Below, one piece after another: positions 18,036 to 28,528 of a DNA stretch of 64,000 bases (position 1 is its first letter; each line of letters starts with the position of its first letter). Below the pieces are notes generated by a model. It was not told where the DNA came from. It did no database searches and was given only the letters and a program-made list of their open reading frames with translations. The DNA lies in NCBI GenBank assembly GCA_021773235.1, contig JAJFKL010000025.1, forward strand, positions 1 through 64,000, in the 5' to 3' direction. Origin of the DNA: Gammaproteobacteria bacterium (GTDB taxonomy: Bacteria; Pseudomonadota; Gammaproteobacteria; Eutrophobiales; Eutrophobiaceae). Position numbers and translations under genes: made by a program.

Positions 18036-18761
18036 ATGCCTTTATTGCAAATTCAAATGAAAGAATTATCGTGTACTAAATGCCTGCTTAAGAACTTGTG
18101 TATTCCAAAACATTTAAAAGCTGCTGATTTCAAAGAATTTGAGGACATTATTAAACATTCTCACACCTTGAATCGAGGAGAGCATATTCACCATCAGGAC
18201 GAACCAATAAATTCATTGTTCATTATTCGCTCTGGTTCAGTTAAGCAATATGTCTCTCGAAACAATAACGAAGAACAAATTCTTGATTTTTTTCTGCCAG
18301 GTGAACTTATCGGCCTTGATTCATTCAACATGCCATTTTATGGTAATTCGGTTATTGCATTAGAAAGCACAAGTTATTGCACCCTGCCATTATCCAAGTT
18401 TAAAAGCTTATATGAGAAAATGCCCATTCTACAGGAGGCGATGCTTAATCTGATGAGCAAGACAATCTCGTCAGAAAAGGAGATGTTACTAAGTGCATGT
18501 AATAAATCAGCAGATGCACGCTTTGCCACATTTCTATTAGGTTTATCTAGGCGCTACTCAACTTTGGGATATCCCGAAAATCAAATACATTTATCAATGT
18601 CACGACAGGAAATGGGAAATTACTTAGGTCTAACAAGTGAAACCGTGAGTCGCATCATTACTCGATTTCAAAATGACAAGCTTATTTCTGTAAATCAAAA
18701 GGACATAAATATACCTAATATGACTAAATTCGAGAATGTTTGCACAAGCATCTGCCATTAG
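18036..18761 (+). CDS. fnr: FNR-type oxygen-sensing transcription regulator
   Basis: A Crp/FNR regulator of 241 residues with all four cysteines for an oxygen-labile 4Fe-4S cluster: Cys13, Cys16, Cys22 and Cys115, in FNR spacing (C-x2-C-x5-C). The cAMP-type beta roll spans about 30-135. The helix-turn-helix (about 188-212, MSRQEMGNYLGLTSETVSRI) carries the ExxSR recognition residues that read TTGAT half sites. A perfect FNR box lies upstream, so it probably controls itself. The N-terminus is about 7 residues shorter than in E. coli FNR. Confidence 0.93.
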   Translation: MPLLQIQMKELSCTKCLLKNLCIPKHLKAADFKEFEDIIKHSHTLNRGEHIHHQDEPINSLFIIRSGSVKQYVSRNNNEEQILDFFLPGELIGLDSFNMPFYGNSVIALESTSYCTLPLSKFKSLYEKMPILQEAMLNLMSKTISSEKEMLLSACNKSADARFATFLLGLSRRYSTLGYPENQIHLSMSRQEMGNYLGLTSETVSRIITRFQNDKLISVNQKDINIPNMTKFENVCTSICH

Positions 18762-18925
18762 TATTCCCACAGAACACCATTTAAATTGACCAATTTACAC
18801 ATAGCCTAATTCGATATCAGATCAAGATTATCACCTGCCTAGCAATCTCCAATATTAATAATATTCTTCATTGCAGGAATTCTAATATCACTTAGAATGC
18901 CCATCATTATCCACCACCCGTGAAG

Positions 18926-18943
18926 CACCAATCGTAATTGGTG
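18926..18943 (+). promoter_or_regulatory. Hairpin directly before the dapE start codon
   Basis: CACCAATCGTAATTGGTG forms a perfect 7-base-pair stem with a CGTA loop, ending 8 bases before the dapE ATG at 18952. There is no purine-rich ribosome site between the hairpin and the ATG. The hairpin occupies the place where a ribosome would load, so it may affect translation, or a DNA-binding protein may use it as an operator. Confidence 0.4.
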
Positions 18944-18951
18944 TATATGTA

Positions 18952-20082
18952 ATGAATAACTGTCTCAACCTTACAAAAGAATTAATTAATCGACAATCTG
19001 TCACTCCTGAAGATGCGGGGTGTCAGCAGTTGATTGCTGAACGTCTGGAAAAACTAGGATTCAAGTCAACACACTTGCGTTTTGATGACGTCGATAATCT
19101 CTGGATCACCCACGGTGATACTGGGCCCTTGTTTGCCTTTGCCGGCCATACTGATGTCGTACCAACAGGCCCAATCGAAGAATGGAAAACTGATCCTTTT
19201 AATGCGGAAATAATTGACGGTATGCTTTATGGCCGTGGCGCAGCTGACATGAAAGGTGGAATTGCTGCAATGGTCGTAGCTGCCGAACAATTTGTAGAAA
19301 AAAATCCTAATCACAATGGCATAATTGCTTTTCTTATCACTAGTGATGAAGAAGGCCCTGCTATTAATGGCACTAGAAAAGTCATTGAATATTTGAATGA
19401 CAATGATATCAAGATTGATTGGTGTGTCGTTGGTGAACCTTCTAGCGATAAACAATTAGGTGATGTAATTCGCATCGGTCGTCGCGGTTCGTTAAATGGC
19501 ATATTAACGATTAAAGGTATACAAGGGCATGTCGCTTTTCCAGAACTTGCCGAAAATCCAATCCATCGTGCCAGTGCATTCCTATCAGAAATATCATCAA
19601 TCGAATGGGACCAAGGTAATGATTCTTTTCCGGCTACCTCTTTTCAGATATCAAATATTAATGCCGGTACTGGTGTTGAAAATGTTATTCCCGGTTCAGT
19701 AAAACTGTTATTTAATTTTCGTTTTTCAACTGAACTCACTGAAGATGATTTAAAATCAAAAATCACCGCATTATTAGACAAGCATAATCTGAATTACGAT
19801 CTTCAGTGGAAGCTATCAGGACATCCATTTTTAACCAGCACGGGCAAACTGGTCGATGCCACTTGTGAAGCAATTAAAATTGTTTGTGGTATTGAAACGG
19901 ATTGTTCTACTGGCGGCGGCACATCAGATGGTCGATTCATTGCACCCACAGGTGCAGAAGTCATTGAACTTGGCGTGAGTAATGACACTATTCATAAAAT
20001 TAATGAATGCGTCAAAGTCGATGATCTGGATACATTAACAAACATTTATACTCATATTCTTGAGCAATTACTTAAAGATTAA
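18952..20082 (+). CDS. dapE: Succinyl-diaminopimelate desuccinylase
   Basis: DapE hydrolyses N-succinyl-LL-diaminopimelate, giving precursor for lysine and peptidoglycan. The 376-residue M20 metalloenzyme has the two-zinc motifs [12 protein letters not shown] (about 64-75), [10 protein letters not shown] (about 94-103) and [11 protein letters not shown] (about 129-139), and the late [19 protein letters not shown]. The length is normal for DapE. The ATG at 18952 is placed by the conserved start ([18 protein letters not shown]); it lacks a clear ribosome site. Confidence 0.96.
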   Translation: MNNCLNLTKELINRQSVTPEDAGCQQLIAERLEKLGFKSTHLRFDDVDNLWITHGDTGPLFAFAGHTDVVPTGPIEEWKTDPFNAEIIDGMLYGRGAADMKGGIAAMVVAAEQFVEKNPNHNGIIAFLITSDEEGPAINGTRKVIEYLNDNDIKIDWCVVGEPSSDKQLGDVIRIGRRGSLNGILTIKGIQGHVAFPELAENPIHRASAFLSEISSIEWDQGNDSFPATSFQISNINAGTGVENVIPGSVKLLFNFRFSTELTEDDLKSKITALLDKHNLNYDLQWKLSGHPFLTSTGKLVDATCEAIKIVCGIETDCSTGGGTSDGRFIAPTGAEVIELGVSNDTIHKINECVKVDDLDTLTNIYTHILEQLLKD

Positions 20083-20086
20083 AAAA

Positions 20087-20593
20087 ATGATAGAAAAATT
20101 TATAGAACGCACTTTATTTTCCAGTCGCTGGTTACTTGCCCCGATTTATCTTGGCTTATCATTCGCGCTTATTGCTTTGGCCATTAAATTCTTTCAGGAA
20201 TTAATCCATACATTTACCGATGTCATTACGATGAGTGAAGCCGATCTGGTTCTGTCCATTCTTTCAATGATTGACATGTCATTAGTTGGTAGTTTGATTG
20301 TGATGGTCATGTTCAGTGGTTATGAAAACTTCGTATCCAAAATTGACCTTGAAGAGGGAGATGAAAAATTGGATTGGCATGGCAAACTAGATGCTGGGAC
20401 ATTAAAACTGAAAGTCGCGGCATCTATTGTCGCCATTTCATCCATTCATTTATTACAAAAATTTATGGAAGTCAGTCAAATACCTGATAATAAGTTAATG
20501 TGGTATGTGATCATTCATATGACATTCGTTTTTTCAGCTTTATTACTCGCTTATCTTGATAAAATGGCATTTGCCAGTCATCGAGAACATTAA
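20087..20593 (+). CDS. yqhA: YqhA/UPF0114 family membrane protein
   Basis: A membrane protein of 168 residues with the family opening [20 protein letters not shown] and about four hydrophobic segments. The central [20 protein letters not shown] and the following SGYENFVSK are typical for the family. Function is unknown. I prefer the ATG at 20087, just after the dapE stop, over the upstream ATG at 20060, because family members begin at that Met. A strong terminator follows. Confidence 0.9.
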   Translation: MIEKFIERTLFSSRWLLAPIYLGLSFALIALAIKFFQELIHTFTDVITMSEADLVLSILSMIDMSLVGSLIVMVMFSGYENFVSKIDLEEGDEKLDWHGKLDAGTLKLKVAASIVAISSIHLLQKFMEVSQIPDNKLMWYVIIHMTFVFSALLLAYLDKMAFASHREH

Positions 20594-20610
20594 TTAAATA
20601 ATTTAGACAT

Positions 20611-20640
20611 AAAAAAACCCCGCTTTATGCGGGGTTTTTT
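20611..20640. terminator. Bidirectional rho-independent terminator between yqhA and aceA
   Basis: AAAAAACCCCGC, loop TTTAT, GCGGGGTTTTTT. The stem has an A-tract on one side and a T-tract on the other, so it can end transcripts of the plus-strand yqhA and the convergent minus-strand isocitrate lyase gene. Confidence 0.93.
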
Positions 20641-20667
20641 ATTTACTTCTTTTTAAGTTACGACAAA

Positions 20668-21990
20668 TTATTTTTCATCAAACTGTGCTTCTTCAGTAGA
20701 ACCCGTTAATGCCGTTACAGAAGATGCGCCGCCTTGAATAACGGTGGTAACATCATCAAAGTATCCCGCACCCACTTCTTGTTGGTGAGATACGAAAGTA
20801 TAACCGCGTTCACGACCTTCAAATTCAGGCTCTTGAACCATTTCGGTGTAGTGCTTCATGCCTTCGCCTTGTGCATAGTTATGTGCAAAGTCAAAAGTAC
20901 GGTACCAATTCAAGTGAATACCAGCCAATGTAATGAATTGGAACTTGTATCCTAGTGCAGACAAGTCTTCCTGGAAGCTAGCAATTTGTGAATCACTCAA
21001 GTTCTTCTTCCAGTTGAAAGATGGTGAACAGTTATAAGACATCAACTGACCAGGAACAGCTGCTTGTACGGCTTCTGCAAATTCACGCGCATAGCCAATA
21101 TCAGGTGTACCGGTTTCACACCAAACCAAATCAGCGTATGGCGCGTAAGCAACACCGCGGCTAATAGCTTGTTCCATACCATTTTTAACACGGTAAAAAC
21201 CTTCAGGAGTACGATCACCAGTAAGGAATGGCTTATCATTTTCGTCAAAGTCACTGGTTACCAGATTTGCAGCTTCAGCATCGGTACGAGCCAAAACAAT
21301 AGTAGATGTGCCCATAACGTCAGCCGCCATACGAGCAGCGGTTAATTTTTGTACTGCTTCCTGAGTTGGAACCAATACTTTACCACCCATGTGACCACAC
21401 TTCTTAACAGCAGCAAGTTGATCTTCAAAGTGAGCGCCAGCAGCACCAGCAGCAATCATGTTCTTCATTAATTCAAACGCGTTCAAAACACCACCGAATC
21501 CGGCTTCAGCGTCAGCTACGATAGGCAGGAAGAAATCAATAGCTTCTTCTTCAGATAATTTGCCATCAGCAATATTTTTCCATTGGATTTCATCAGCACG
21601 TTTAAAGGTGTTGTTGATACGACGAACCATCGTTGGAACAGAATCGTATGCATACAAAGATTGATCCGGATACATGGTTTCAGAAGTATTACCATCAGCA
21701 GCAACCTGCCAACCTGACAGATATACAGCTTCTAGACCGGCTTTAGCTTGTTGCATAGCCTGACCCGCAGTAATCGCACCAAAAGCGTTCACATAGCCTT
21801 TTTTAGAAGTACCATTCACTTTTTCCCAAAGTTTTTCCGCACCTCTTTGTGCAAGCGTATGCTCAGGCTGGACACTACCGCGAAGACGTACGACGTCTTC
21901 AGCACTGTAATCACGTTTAACATTTGCCCAACGTGGGTTTGTTGCCCAGTCTTTTTCTAAATCTTTAATTTGTTGTTCTCTACTGCTCAT
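20668..21990 (-). CDS. aceA: Isocitrate lyase
   Basis: Isocitrate lyase splits isocitrate into glyoxylate and succinate, allowing growth on acetate, fatty acids or stored polymer. The 440-residue protein carries the catalytic KKCGHMGGK with Cys198, the metal-binding [15 protein letters not shown] region and the nearby HFEDQ. The length matches the short E. coli-like group. A GAGGAAAT site precedes the start. It is transcribed divergently from a LysR-type gene, and no malate synthase is nearby. Methylisocitrate lyase activity is possible, since some isocitrate lyases have both activities. Confidence 0.96.
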   Translation of the reverse strand: MSSREQQIKDLEKDWATNPRWANVKRDYSAEDVVRLRGSVQPEHTLAQRGAEKLWEKVNGTSKKGYVNAFGAITAGQAMQQAKAGLEAVYLSGWQVAADGNTSETMYPDQSLYAYDSVPTMVRRINNTFKRADEIQWKNIADGKLSEEEAIDFFLPIVADAEAGFGGVLNAFELMKNMIAAGAAGAHFEDQLAAVKKCGHMGGKVLVPTQEAVQKLTAARMAADVMGTSTIVLARTDAEAANLVTSDFDENDKPFLTGDRTPEGFYRVKNGMEQAISRGVAYAPYADLVWCETGTPDIGYAREFAEAVQAAVPGQLMSYNCSPSFNWKKNLSDSQIASFQEDLSALGYKFQFITLAGIHLNWYRTFDFAHNYAQGEGMKHYTEMVQEPEFEGRERGYTFVSHQQEVGAGYFDDVTTVIQGGASSVTALTGSTEEAQFDEK

Positions 21991-22150
21991 GGGAATTTCC
22001 TCCTGCTAAATAGTTAGACGAGTCGTTCAAAACAGACTCTGATCCCAATGTTTTCAAATTCACCAAAACCGTACTAAGTATGGCGCTAAATTTTAGGGAC
22101 GCTAAAAATAATGAGATCTCTACTATTTAGCAAGCTAATTATGTTAATAA

Positions 22151-22169
22151 TTAGTATTAATAATACTAA
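22151..22169. promoter_or_regulatory. Palindrome in the aceA-LysR divergent promoter region
   Basis: TTAGTATTAATAATACTAA has 9-base arms that are exact inverted copies around a single central A. It lies 24 bases before the LysR start and 161 bases before aceA. LysR proteins bind dyads of the T-N11-A kind near their own gene, and this is the best dyad in the gap. Confidence 0.55.
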
Positions 22170-22192
22170 TACTTAAACTATAATAATGACTT

Positions 22193-23167
22193 ATGAGCCG
22201 TTTCTACTATAAACAAAATCGCCTGAAACAATTGAGAGCATTTTGTTATGCCGCACAACTGAAAAGCATGTCCAGAGCGGCTGAACAAATGTTTCTCAGT
22301 CAGCCATCTATTTCGCTTTTAATTCAATCACTTGAAAAGGACCTAGGGCAACGTTTATTTGATAGAAAAGGTCCTAAAATTGATCTAACAACGGAAGGCA
22401 CAACACTATTTGAAATGTCTCTCCCTTTGGTTGAAGGGCTAGAAACCCTGCCAGAAAGCTTTTTAGAAAAGTGCAAACAATCCGTCATAGGCAGCCTCAA
22501 TATTGCCGCCGTCGAGGCAATCATCCTCTATACCTTGCCAGATATCATCAAACGCTACACAGAGTCATTCCCGGATATTCATATTAAGCTCAATAATTGT
22601 GCTGCGGCAATTGGTGTTGAAAAAGTGCGTAATGGCGAAGTTGATTTTGCTATTGGCTCAACTCTTAACGTCCCTGATGACGTCGCTTATTTACCAATTT
22701 ACACATTTGAGCCTGTTTTAATCACCCCAATCGGTCATCCACTGGCGTCAAAAAAGCAGCTAAATATGCATGACATTAGCCAATATGGTTTGATTTTATC
22801 ACCGCAACATATGTCTACCTGGCAAATGGTTGATTTGGTGTTTAAACAATATAATGTTGATTACAAAGTAAATTTAGAAGCGGGTGGTTGGGAAGTGCTC
22901 AAGAAATACGTAGAAAATGGTCTAGGCGTATCGATAGTCACGGATATTTGTCTATCGGGTAATGAAAGACTAGAGCGAGTGCCATTAACACAGTTTTTCC
23001 CGAAAAGGACCTATGGTTTATTTCTGCGTAAAGGCAAGGTCCTATCCCCAGCCGCGCGTGAATTTATTCAATGTATTGACCCACAAGCACTGGAGCAGTT
23101 TAGAACCGAGGAAAGCCGTAAGCAAAAAAACACAGAACTTGATATTCAACCAAGAGTCACAATATAA
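22193..23167 (+). CDS. LysR-family transcriptional regulator (divergent from aceA)
   Basis: A 324-residue LysR protein: winged helix-turn-helix at about 13-72 (RLKQLRAFCYAAQLKSMSRAA..., then LSQPSISLLIQSLEKDLG) and a periplasmic-binding-protein-like effector domain from about 95. Divergent placement next to isocitrate lyase suggests that it controls aceA, perhaps in response to a metabolite of acetate or fatty-acid use. I cannot name the effector. The tail from about 300 (RTEESRKQKNTELDIQ) is charged and probably flexible. Confidence 0.9.
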   Translation: MSRFYYKQNRLKQLRAFCYAAQLKSMSRAAEQMFLSQPSISLLIQSLEKDLGQRLFDRKGPKIDLTTEGTTLFEMSLPLVEGLETLPESFLEKCKQSVIGSLNIAAVEAIILYTLPDIIKRYTESFPDIHIKLNNCAAAIGVEKVRNGEVDFAIGSTLNVPDDVAYLPIYTFEPVLITPIGHPLASKKQLNMHDISQYGLILSPQHMSTWQMVDLVFKQYNVDYKVNLEAGGWEVLKKYVENGLGVSIVTDICLSGNERLERVPLTQFFPKRTYGLFLRKGKVLSPAAREFIQCIDPQALEQFRTEESRKQKNTELDIQPRVTI

Positions 23168-23298
23168 GTAATGGCACAAATTATGCCTAAGTAAATATAG
23201 AAAAAATTACTTGAAAGTGACTATGAGAAGGTATCATTATTAGCACAAGAGATTATGAGTAAAGATGCATACATTAAATTTACAAGAGTTAAATAGAT

Positions 23299-23619
23299 AT
23301 GTCAGACAAAGCTGACAACACTTTTGATGATGACTTGGCAGTTGAAGAAGCCAAGCCAAGAGTCAAACGACCTCCACTATTTAAAGTCGTTTTGCTAAAC
23401 GATGACTACACACCAATGGATTTCGTTGTGCATATTCTGGAAGTGTTCTTTTCGGTTGATCGAGAAAACGCGACCCGCATCATGCTAGAAATTCATACAA
23501 GCGGTAAAGGTGTATGTGGCGTATTCACCCATGAAATTGCAGAAACAAAAGTCTCACTGGTTAATGATTACTCTCGAGAAAATCAACACCCACTCCTTTG
23601 TATAATGGAAAAAGCCTGA
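23299..23619 (+). CDS. clpS: ATP-dependent protease adaptor ClpS
   Basis: ClpS delivers N-degron substrates to the ClpA-ClpP protease. The 106-residue protein has a flexible acidic N-terminus and the signature [17 protein letters not shown], which forms the pocket for destabilising N-terminal residues, followed by the helix with [19 protein letters not shown]. clpA starts 12 bases after its stop, the standard pairing. Confidence 0.97.
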   Translation: MSDKADNTFDDDLAVEEAKPRVKRPPLFKVVLLNDDYTPMDFVVHILEVFFSVDRENATRIMLEIHTSGKGVCGVFTHEIAETKVSLVNDYSRENQHPLLCIMEKA

Positions 23620-23631
23620 TAGGTGACTCAT

Positions 23632-25908
23632 ATGCTTGATAAAGAACTAGAACAAACATTAAATAATGCATTTAGAGAAGCAAGAGAACAGCGCCATGAA
23701 TTTATGACCGTTGAACATCTTCTGCTTGCCTTACTTGATAATATGTCTGCCACTAATGTACTCAAAGCTTGTGGCGCAAACCTGAATAGTCTTCATAGTG
23801 ATCTAATAAGTTTTATTCAAGAAAACTCCCCAATCATAGAAGATGACGATGATCGCGATACACAGCCCACATTAGGTTTTCAACGGGTATTACAACGTGC
23901 CGTTTTTCATGTGCAATCTTCTGGCAAAAAAGAAGTGACCGGCGCAAATGTATTGGTCGCTATCTTTGGCGAACGTGAATCACACGCTGCTTATTTTCTA
24001 AGCCAACAAAATGTCGCTCGCTTAGATGTTGTTAATTACATTGCGCATGGCATCGCCAAGATAAATGATGAACACGATAATGAAGAGAACGTAAACGATA
24101 TCGAAGACGGCTCAAGTCAAGATGACTCTTCTGAGAGCCCGCTTGAGAAGTATGCTGTAAATCTTAATGAAGAAGCCATGCAAGGCAAGATTGACCCGCT
24201 TATCGGTAGACAAATTGAAGTACAGCGCACAATCCAGATACTTTGCCGTCGTCGCAAGAACAATCCTTTGTACGTTGGTGAAGCGGGTGTTGGTAAAACT
24301 GCTATCGCAGAAGGCTTAGCGAAACTAATCGTTGATGGTGATGTGCCTGAAGTCTTATTAGACTCTGTCATTTACTCACTTGATTTAGGCGGTTTATTAG
24401 CTGGAACAAAATACCGAGGTGATTTTGAGAAACGCTTGAAAGGTGTCATCAATCAATTGAAAAAAGAAGAAGGCTCTGTCCTATTTATCGATGAGATTCA
24501 CACAATAATTGGTGCAGGTGCTGCATCAGGTGGTGTGATGGATGCATCGAATATTATCAAACCTGTATTAGCCTCTGGCGATTTGAAATGTATCGGTTCA
24601 ACTACCTATCAGGAATATCGAGGTATCTTTGAAAAAGATCGCGCGCTTGCACGACGTTTTCAGAAAATCGATGTGGCAGAACCTTCAATTGATGAAACAG
24701 TGAAAATCCTAGAAGGATTAAAATCGCGCTTCGAAGAACATCACCAAATTCGATATACCCATCAAGCATTACGCACTGCTGCTGAATTAACTGAACGTTA
24801 TATTAATGACCGTCATTTACCTGATAAGGCCATTGATATCATCGATGAAGCTGGCGCAGCTCAACAATTGGTTGCTCCTTCTAAAAGAAAGAAAACCGTC
24901 GGTGTGAATGATATTGAAAATATCATTGCCAAGATTGCCCGTATCCCAGCGAAGACAGTGTCATCTTCTGATAAAGATGTTATTCGGAAACTTGAGCGTA
25001 ATCTTAAGATGGTTGTGTTTGGCCAAGACGAGGCCATTACTACATTATCGAATTCAATTAAGATGTCACGTTCTGGCTTGGGCAATCCAAATAAACCAAT
25101 AGGTAATTTTCTTTTTGCTGGCCCAACAGGTGTTGGTAAGACAGAGGTCACGCGTCAGCTTGCGATACAAATGGGTGTTGAATTGGTCCGTTTTGATATG
25201 TCTGAATACATGGAACGCCATACTGTTTCAAGATTGATAGGTGCACCTCCTGGTTATGTTGGTTTCGACCAAGGTGGCTTGTTGACTGATGCTATTAACA
25301 AACAACCACACTGCGTATTATTACTCGATGAAATAGAGAAAGCGCACCCGGACGTGTTTAATATCCTCCTGCAAGTATTTGATCACGGCACACTAACCGA
25401 TGCTAATGGTCGTAAATCAGATTTCCGTAATGTCATCATAGTCATGACCACTAATGCGGGCGCGGATCGAATGAGTCGCGCTTCAGTAGGTTTCACAACG
25501 CAAGACCATACTGGTGATGCTATGGCAAGTATCAAACAGATGTTCAGCCCTGAATTCCGTAATCGACTAGATGCCATAATTCAATTCAATGCACTGGACA
25601 AACGCACCATTGCGAATGTCGTCGATAAGTTCTTGATTGAACTCGAGGCACAACTCGACGAGAAGAAAGTCACTGTTGATGTGACAGAAGAAGCGCGTGA
25701 ATGGCTAGCAGTTCACGGTTACGACAAGATCATGGGCGCACGCCCTATGGCACGATTGATTCAAGAAAAGGTAAAACGTGCCTTGGCTGAAGAGCTCCTG
25801 TTCGGCGAACTAGAGCACGGTGGAGATGTTGTTATTACTATTGAAAACGACGATATTGCCGTCGAAATAAAAGAAGACGCAGAAGAAGAATTAGAAGGCG
25901 CTGTTTAA
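23632..25908 (+). CDS. clpA: ATP-dependent Clp protease ATPase subunit ClpA
   Basis: ClpA unfolds substrates and threads them into ClpP. From ATG 23632 (MLDKELEQTLNNAF) the protein is 758 residues, the E. coli length. It has the Clp N-domain (1-145), AAA module 1 with GEAGVGKTAIAEG, and AAA module 2 with GPTGVGKTEVTR. The ClpP-docking loop reads VGF where IGL is usual. An AGGTG site precedes the ATG; a GTG at 23623 is a weaker alternative. The gene ends in a hairpin that may stop transcription. Confidence 0.96.
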   Translation: MLDKELEQTLNNAFREAREQRHEFMTVEHLLLALLDNMSATNVLKACGANLNSLHSDLISFIQENSPIIEDDDDRDTQPTLGFQRVLQRAVFHVQSSGKKEVTGANVLVAIFGERESHAAYFLSQQNVARLDVVNYIAHGIAKINDEHDNEENVNDIEDGSSQDDSSESPLEKYAVNLNEEAMQGKIDPLIGRQIEVQRTIQILCRRRKNNPLYVGEAGVGKTAIAEGLAKLIVDGDVPEVLLDSVIYSLDLGGLLAGTKYRGDFEKRLKGVINQLKKEEGSVLFIDEIHTIIGAGAASGGVMDASNIIKPVLASGDLKCIGSTTYQEYRGIFEKDRALARRFQKIDVAEPSIDETVKILEGLKSRFEEHHQIRYTHQALRTAAELTERYINDRHLPDKAIDIIDEAGAAQQLVAPSKRKKTVGVNDIENIIAKIARIPAKTVSSSDKDVIRKLERNLKMVVFGQDEAITTLSNSIKMSRSGLGNPNKPIGNFLFAGPTGVGKTEVTRQLAIQMGVELVRFDMSEYMERHTVSRLIGAPPGYVGFDQGGLLTDAINKQPHCVLLLDEIEKAHPDVFNILLQVFDHGTLTDANGRKSDFRNVIIVMTTNAGADRMSRASVGFTTQDHTGDAMASIKQMFSPEFRNRLDAIIQFNALDKRTIANVVDKFLIELEAQLDEKKVTVDVTEEAREWLAVHGYDKIMGARPMARLIQEKVKRALAEELLFGELEHGGDVVITIENDDIAVEIKEDAEEELEGAV

Positions 25909-25918
25909 GGCGCCTTCT
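25893..25918. terminator. Hairpin between clpA and argA
   Basis: AGAAGGCGC and GCGCCTTCT form a 9-base-pair stem around TGTTTAAG. The stem overlaps the clpA stop codon and reaches almost to the argA stop. T-runs on both sides are poor, so it is a weak bidirectional terminator or a transcript-end stabiliser. Confidence 0.55.
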
Positions 25919-25920
25919 AA

Positions 25921-27246
25921 TTAGAGATTTAATTGTTTTACCAACGCCTTTGAATTGCGTTGATAGTTATAGATTTCCTGCTTTTCCAGCGGCAGTGAAC
26001 TGATCTCAGTTTCAACAAAACCTCTTTCTATAAACCAATGCTCTGTTTGTGTGGTTAAAGCCAATAATGTCTTTGTGCCATTACTTAGCGCAAGTGCTTC
26101 TATGGTTTTGTACAGCATTTCACCCATAGATTGATTTTGATAATCAGGATGCACGACCACGCATGCCAGTTCCATCACTTTTTCTTTTGGATAATCATGT
26201 AATGCCGCACAAGCGATAACGGTGCCATCACGCACCAACACAATGTAATCATCAATATCAACTTCAATCTTATCCAGTGAACGTTCCACAAGTATCCCTT
26301 GTTGCTCCAAGGGTTCGATCAATTCATAAATACCGGCAATATCATTTACTGTAGCCTGACGAATAGTATCGTAAGGTGTACTTGTTAATAATGTCCCTAC
26401 TCCATCAAGTGTAAAGAGTTCTTGCAAGAGACCACCATCAATATTTTGATCAACATAATGAATGCGTTTAACACCAGACTCACAGGCCTTGATGCCTTGT
26501 GCTAATGCGGTTTCAGGTGTCTCATCGATATTCTTTGTACCATCAGCACCAAGCCTGCTTATAGCTTCTTTACAGGTAAGCTGTCTAATTGTTTCTCCGT
26601 TATCATCTTTCAATATTTTAGAATTATTAAACATGATGAGTTTATCCGCCGCCAGATCAATAGCAACTTGAGTCGCGACTTCAATTGAGCTGAGATTAAA
26701 GACCTCACCCGTAGTCGAATAGCCCAATGGGGTTATCAATACTATTTCACCAGCTTCAAGCCGAGTGTTAATAGTTTCTTTTTCTATGCTTCTAACCCTG
26801 CCCGTAAGATTAAGATCAACACCATTAAGAACGCCATAAGGTCTACCCGTTACGTAATTACCAGAGGCAACCTTGATGGCAGAGTCTGCCATCGGCGAGT
26901 TAGGTAATCCCATAGATAACAATGCTTCAATTTTGATTTTTACATCGCCGACTGCTTGCGTCACGCTGCTGATTGAAGCTTCATCGGTGACACGTAAAGC
27001 ACCGCAGTATTCTGGCGTAACATTTCTTTCTTTTAATAAGTTATCTATCTGCGGTCTTGCACCAAAGACAATAACCAGTTTAATCGCCAAACTGTTAAGT
27101 AAGGCTAAATCATGAATCAAATGTGAAAAACCATCAGACGCAACAACATCACCACCCATTTGCAAAACAAATGTTTTGCGCGTGTGTGCGTGTATATATG
27201 GAGCGGCGCCTCTAAAGCACTCTACAAAAGCGTTTTTATCATCCAT
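25921..27246 (-). CDS. argA: N-acetylglutamate synthase ArgA
   Basis: ArgA acetylates glutamate, the first step of arginine synthesis. The 441-residue protein joins an amino-acid-kinase-like domain (about 1-290, LQMGGDVVASDGFSHLIHD and LVIVFGARPQID) to a GNAT acetyltransferase domain (about 295-441, with ACVVVHPDYQNQSMGEMLY for acetyl-CoA binding). The kinase-like domain usually binds arginine for feedback inhibition. argE is immediately upstream on the same strand (28-base gap), so the two probably form an arginine operon. Confidence 0.95.
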   Translation of the reverse strand: MDDKNAFVECFRGAAPYIHAHTRKTFVLQMGGDVVASDGFSHLIHDLALLNSLAIKLVIVFGARPQIDNLLKERNVTPEYCGALRVTDEASISSVTQAVGDVKIKIEALLSMGLPNSPMADSAIKVASGNYVTGRPYGVLNGVDLNLTGRVRSIEKETINTRLEAGEIVLITPLGYSTTGEVFNLSSIEVATQVAIDLAADKLIMFNNSKILKDDNGETIRQLTCKEAISRLGADGTKNIDETPETALAQGIKACESGVKRIHYVDQNIDGGLLQELFTLDGVGTLLTSTPYDTIRQATVNDIAGIYELIEPLEQQGILVERSLDKIEVDIDDYIVLVRDGTVIACAALHDYPKEKVMELACVVVHPDYQNQSMGEMLYKTIEALALSNGTKTLLALTTQTEHWFIERGFVETEISSLPLEKQEIYNYQRNSKALVKQLNL

Positions 27247-27274
27247 TATTGTTTTTCACTATATTATTGGTTCG

Positions 27275-28441
27275 CTACTTTGATTCACAAAAATGATTAA
27301 GCATCTTTGACAAGATGTTAATCATCGGTTCAATTCTATTGATCTGTAAATATTCATTCGGTTGGTGAGCGACATCAATATCACCCGGGCCGAGGATAAC
27401 GGTCTCTATGCCCATGCCATTAAAAAAGGGTCCCTCTGTACCAAACGCGACCGATTCTGAAGCATGGTTTGTCAATTTTTCACTTAGCGTTATTATCTCA
27501 CTGTTCTTTGACGTCTGCATCGGCGGAATACCATCAAACATTGCATTAAACTCAACTTTTAAACCCGATGCAGCCAATGTCCCCTGAACTATGTTTCGTA
27601 ATTTTTTATTCAATTCTTCAAGTTTCATTCCCGGCAACATTCTTAAATCCAGAGATAATTCACAACTGGCACAAATACGGTTCGGACTATCACCACCATG
27701 TATTCTGCCAAAATTCATTGTTGGAACCGGTATTTTAAAATCTTCATTTATGAATTCAGATTGCAATTCATCACGCCATTCACGCAAGGCAGCAATAACA
27801 TCATGCATACCTTCGAGTGCGCTATTACCTAAGTTTGGATCACTAGAGTGTCCCGAACGCCCTAGTATCTGAATTTCTTCAATAATAATCCCTTTATGCG
27901 TGTGTATTGGTTTCAGTCCTGTCGGCTCACCAATAACACAATAACGACCTGACACTTTATTCTGGTCTTGTATTAGTCTCGCACCTGACATGGTGCTTTC
28001 TTCATCAGCCGTTGCGACAATGGTAATTGGATTACTAAATTTAGTATCGGCAAGTCTTTCCAGCACTTCAAGAATGATGGGGAAAAAGCTCTTCATATCT
28101 GCCGTACCCAATCCATAGTAGCAATCGTTCTTCCTGGTTAAAGTAAATGGGTCCGTATCCCAGCCACTTAAATCATATGGCACGGTGTCTGTGTGACCGG
28201 ATAAAACAATACCTCTATCATTCCCGTCCTGACCTTCTCCCTTCTTGGCGATTAAATTACATTTTTCTGGATTGTCGCTTACAGGCATGATTTCGCAGGC
28301 GAAACCAAGCGCATCGAACCAATTCGCTAGTGCATCAATGACATTGCGATTACTCATATCATGAGCAGGGTCGATACTGCTAACCGAGGGCAAACGGATT
28401 AATTCCGCAAAGCAGTCTTCAAATTTTGGTGTTTTTCTCAT
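27275..28441 (-). CDS. argE: Acetylornithine deacetylase ArgE
   Basis: ArgE releases ornithine from N-acetylornithine. The 388-residue M20 metallopeptidase-fold protein has the metal and catalytic motifs [28 protein letters not shown] and [12 protein letters not shown]. In the M20 family, argE and dapE can be confused; the neighbouring argA and the SGHTDTVP form support ArgE. It is divergent from ilvD. Confidence 0.93.
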   Translation of the reverse strand: MRKTPKFEDCFAELIRLPSVSSIDPAHDMSNRNVIDALANWFDALGFACEIMPVSDNPEKCNLIAKKGEGQDGNDRGIVLSGHTDTVPYDLSGWDTDPFTLTRKNDCYYGLGTADMKSFFPIILEVLERLADTKFSNPITIVATADEESTMSGARLIQDQNKVSGRYCVIGEPTGLKPIHTHKGIIIEEIQILGRSGHSSDPNLGNSALEGMHDVIAALREWRDELQSEFINEDFKIPVPTMNFGRIHGGDSPNRICASCELSLDLRMLPGMKLEELNKKLRNIVQGTLAASGLKVEFNAMFDGIPPMQTSKNSEIITLSEKLTNHASESVAFGTEGPFFNGMGIETVILGPGDIDVAHQPNEYLQINRIEPMINILSKMLNHFCESK

Positions 28442-28528
28442 CTTGTTATCTTTTTTTATACTTTATATAGCTACGTGCCTATTGTATTCTATCGCACCTT
28501 TGCTAACCGACTGAAATGTAATTTAAAA

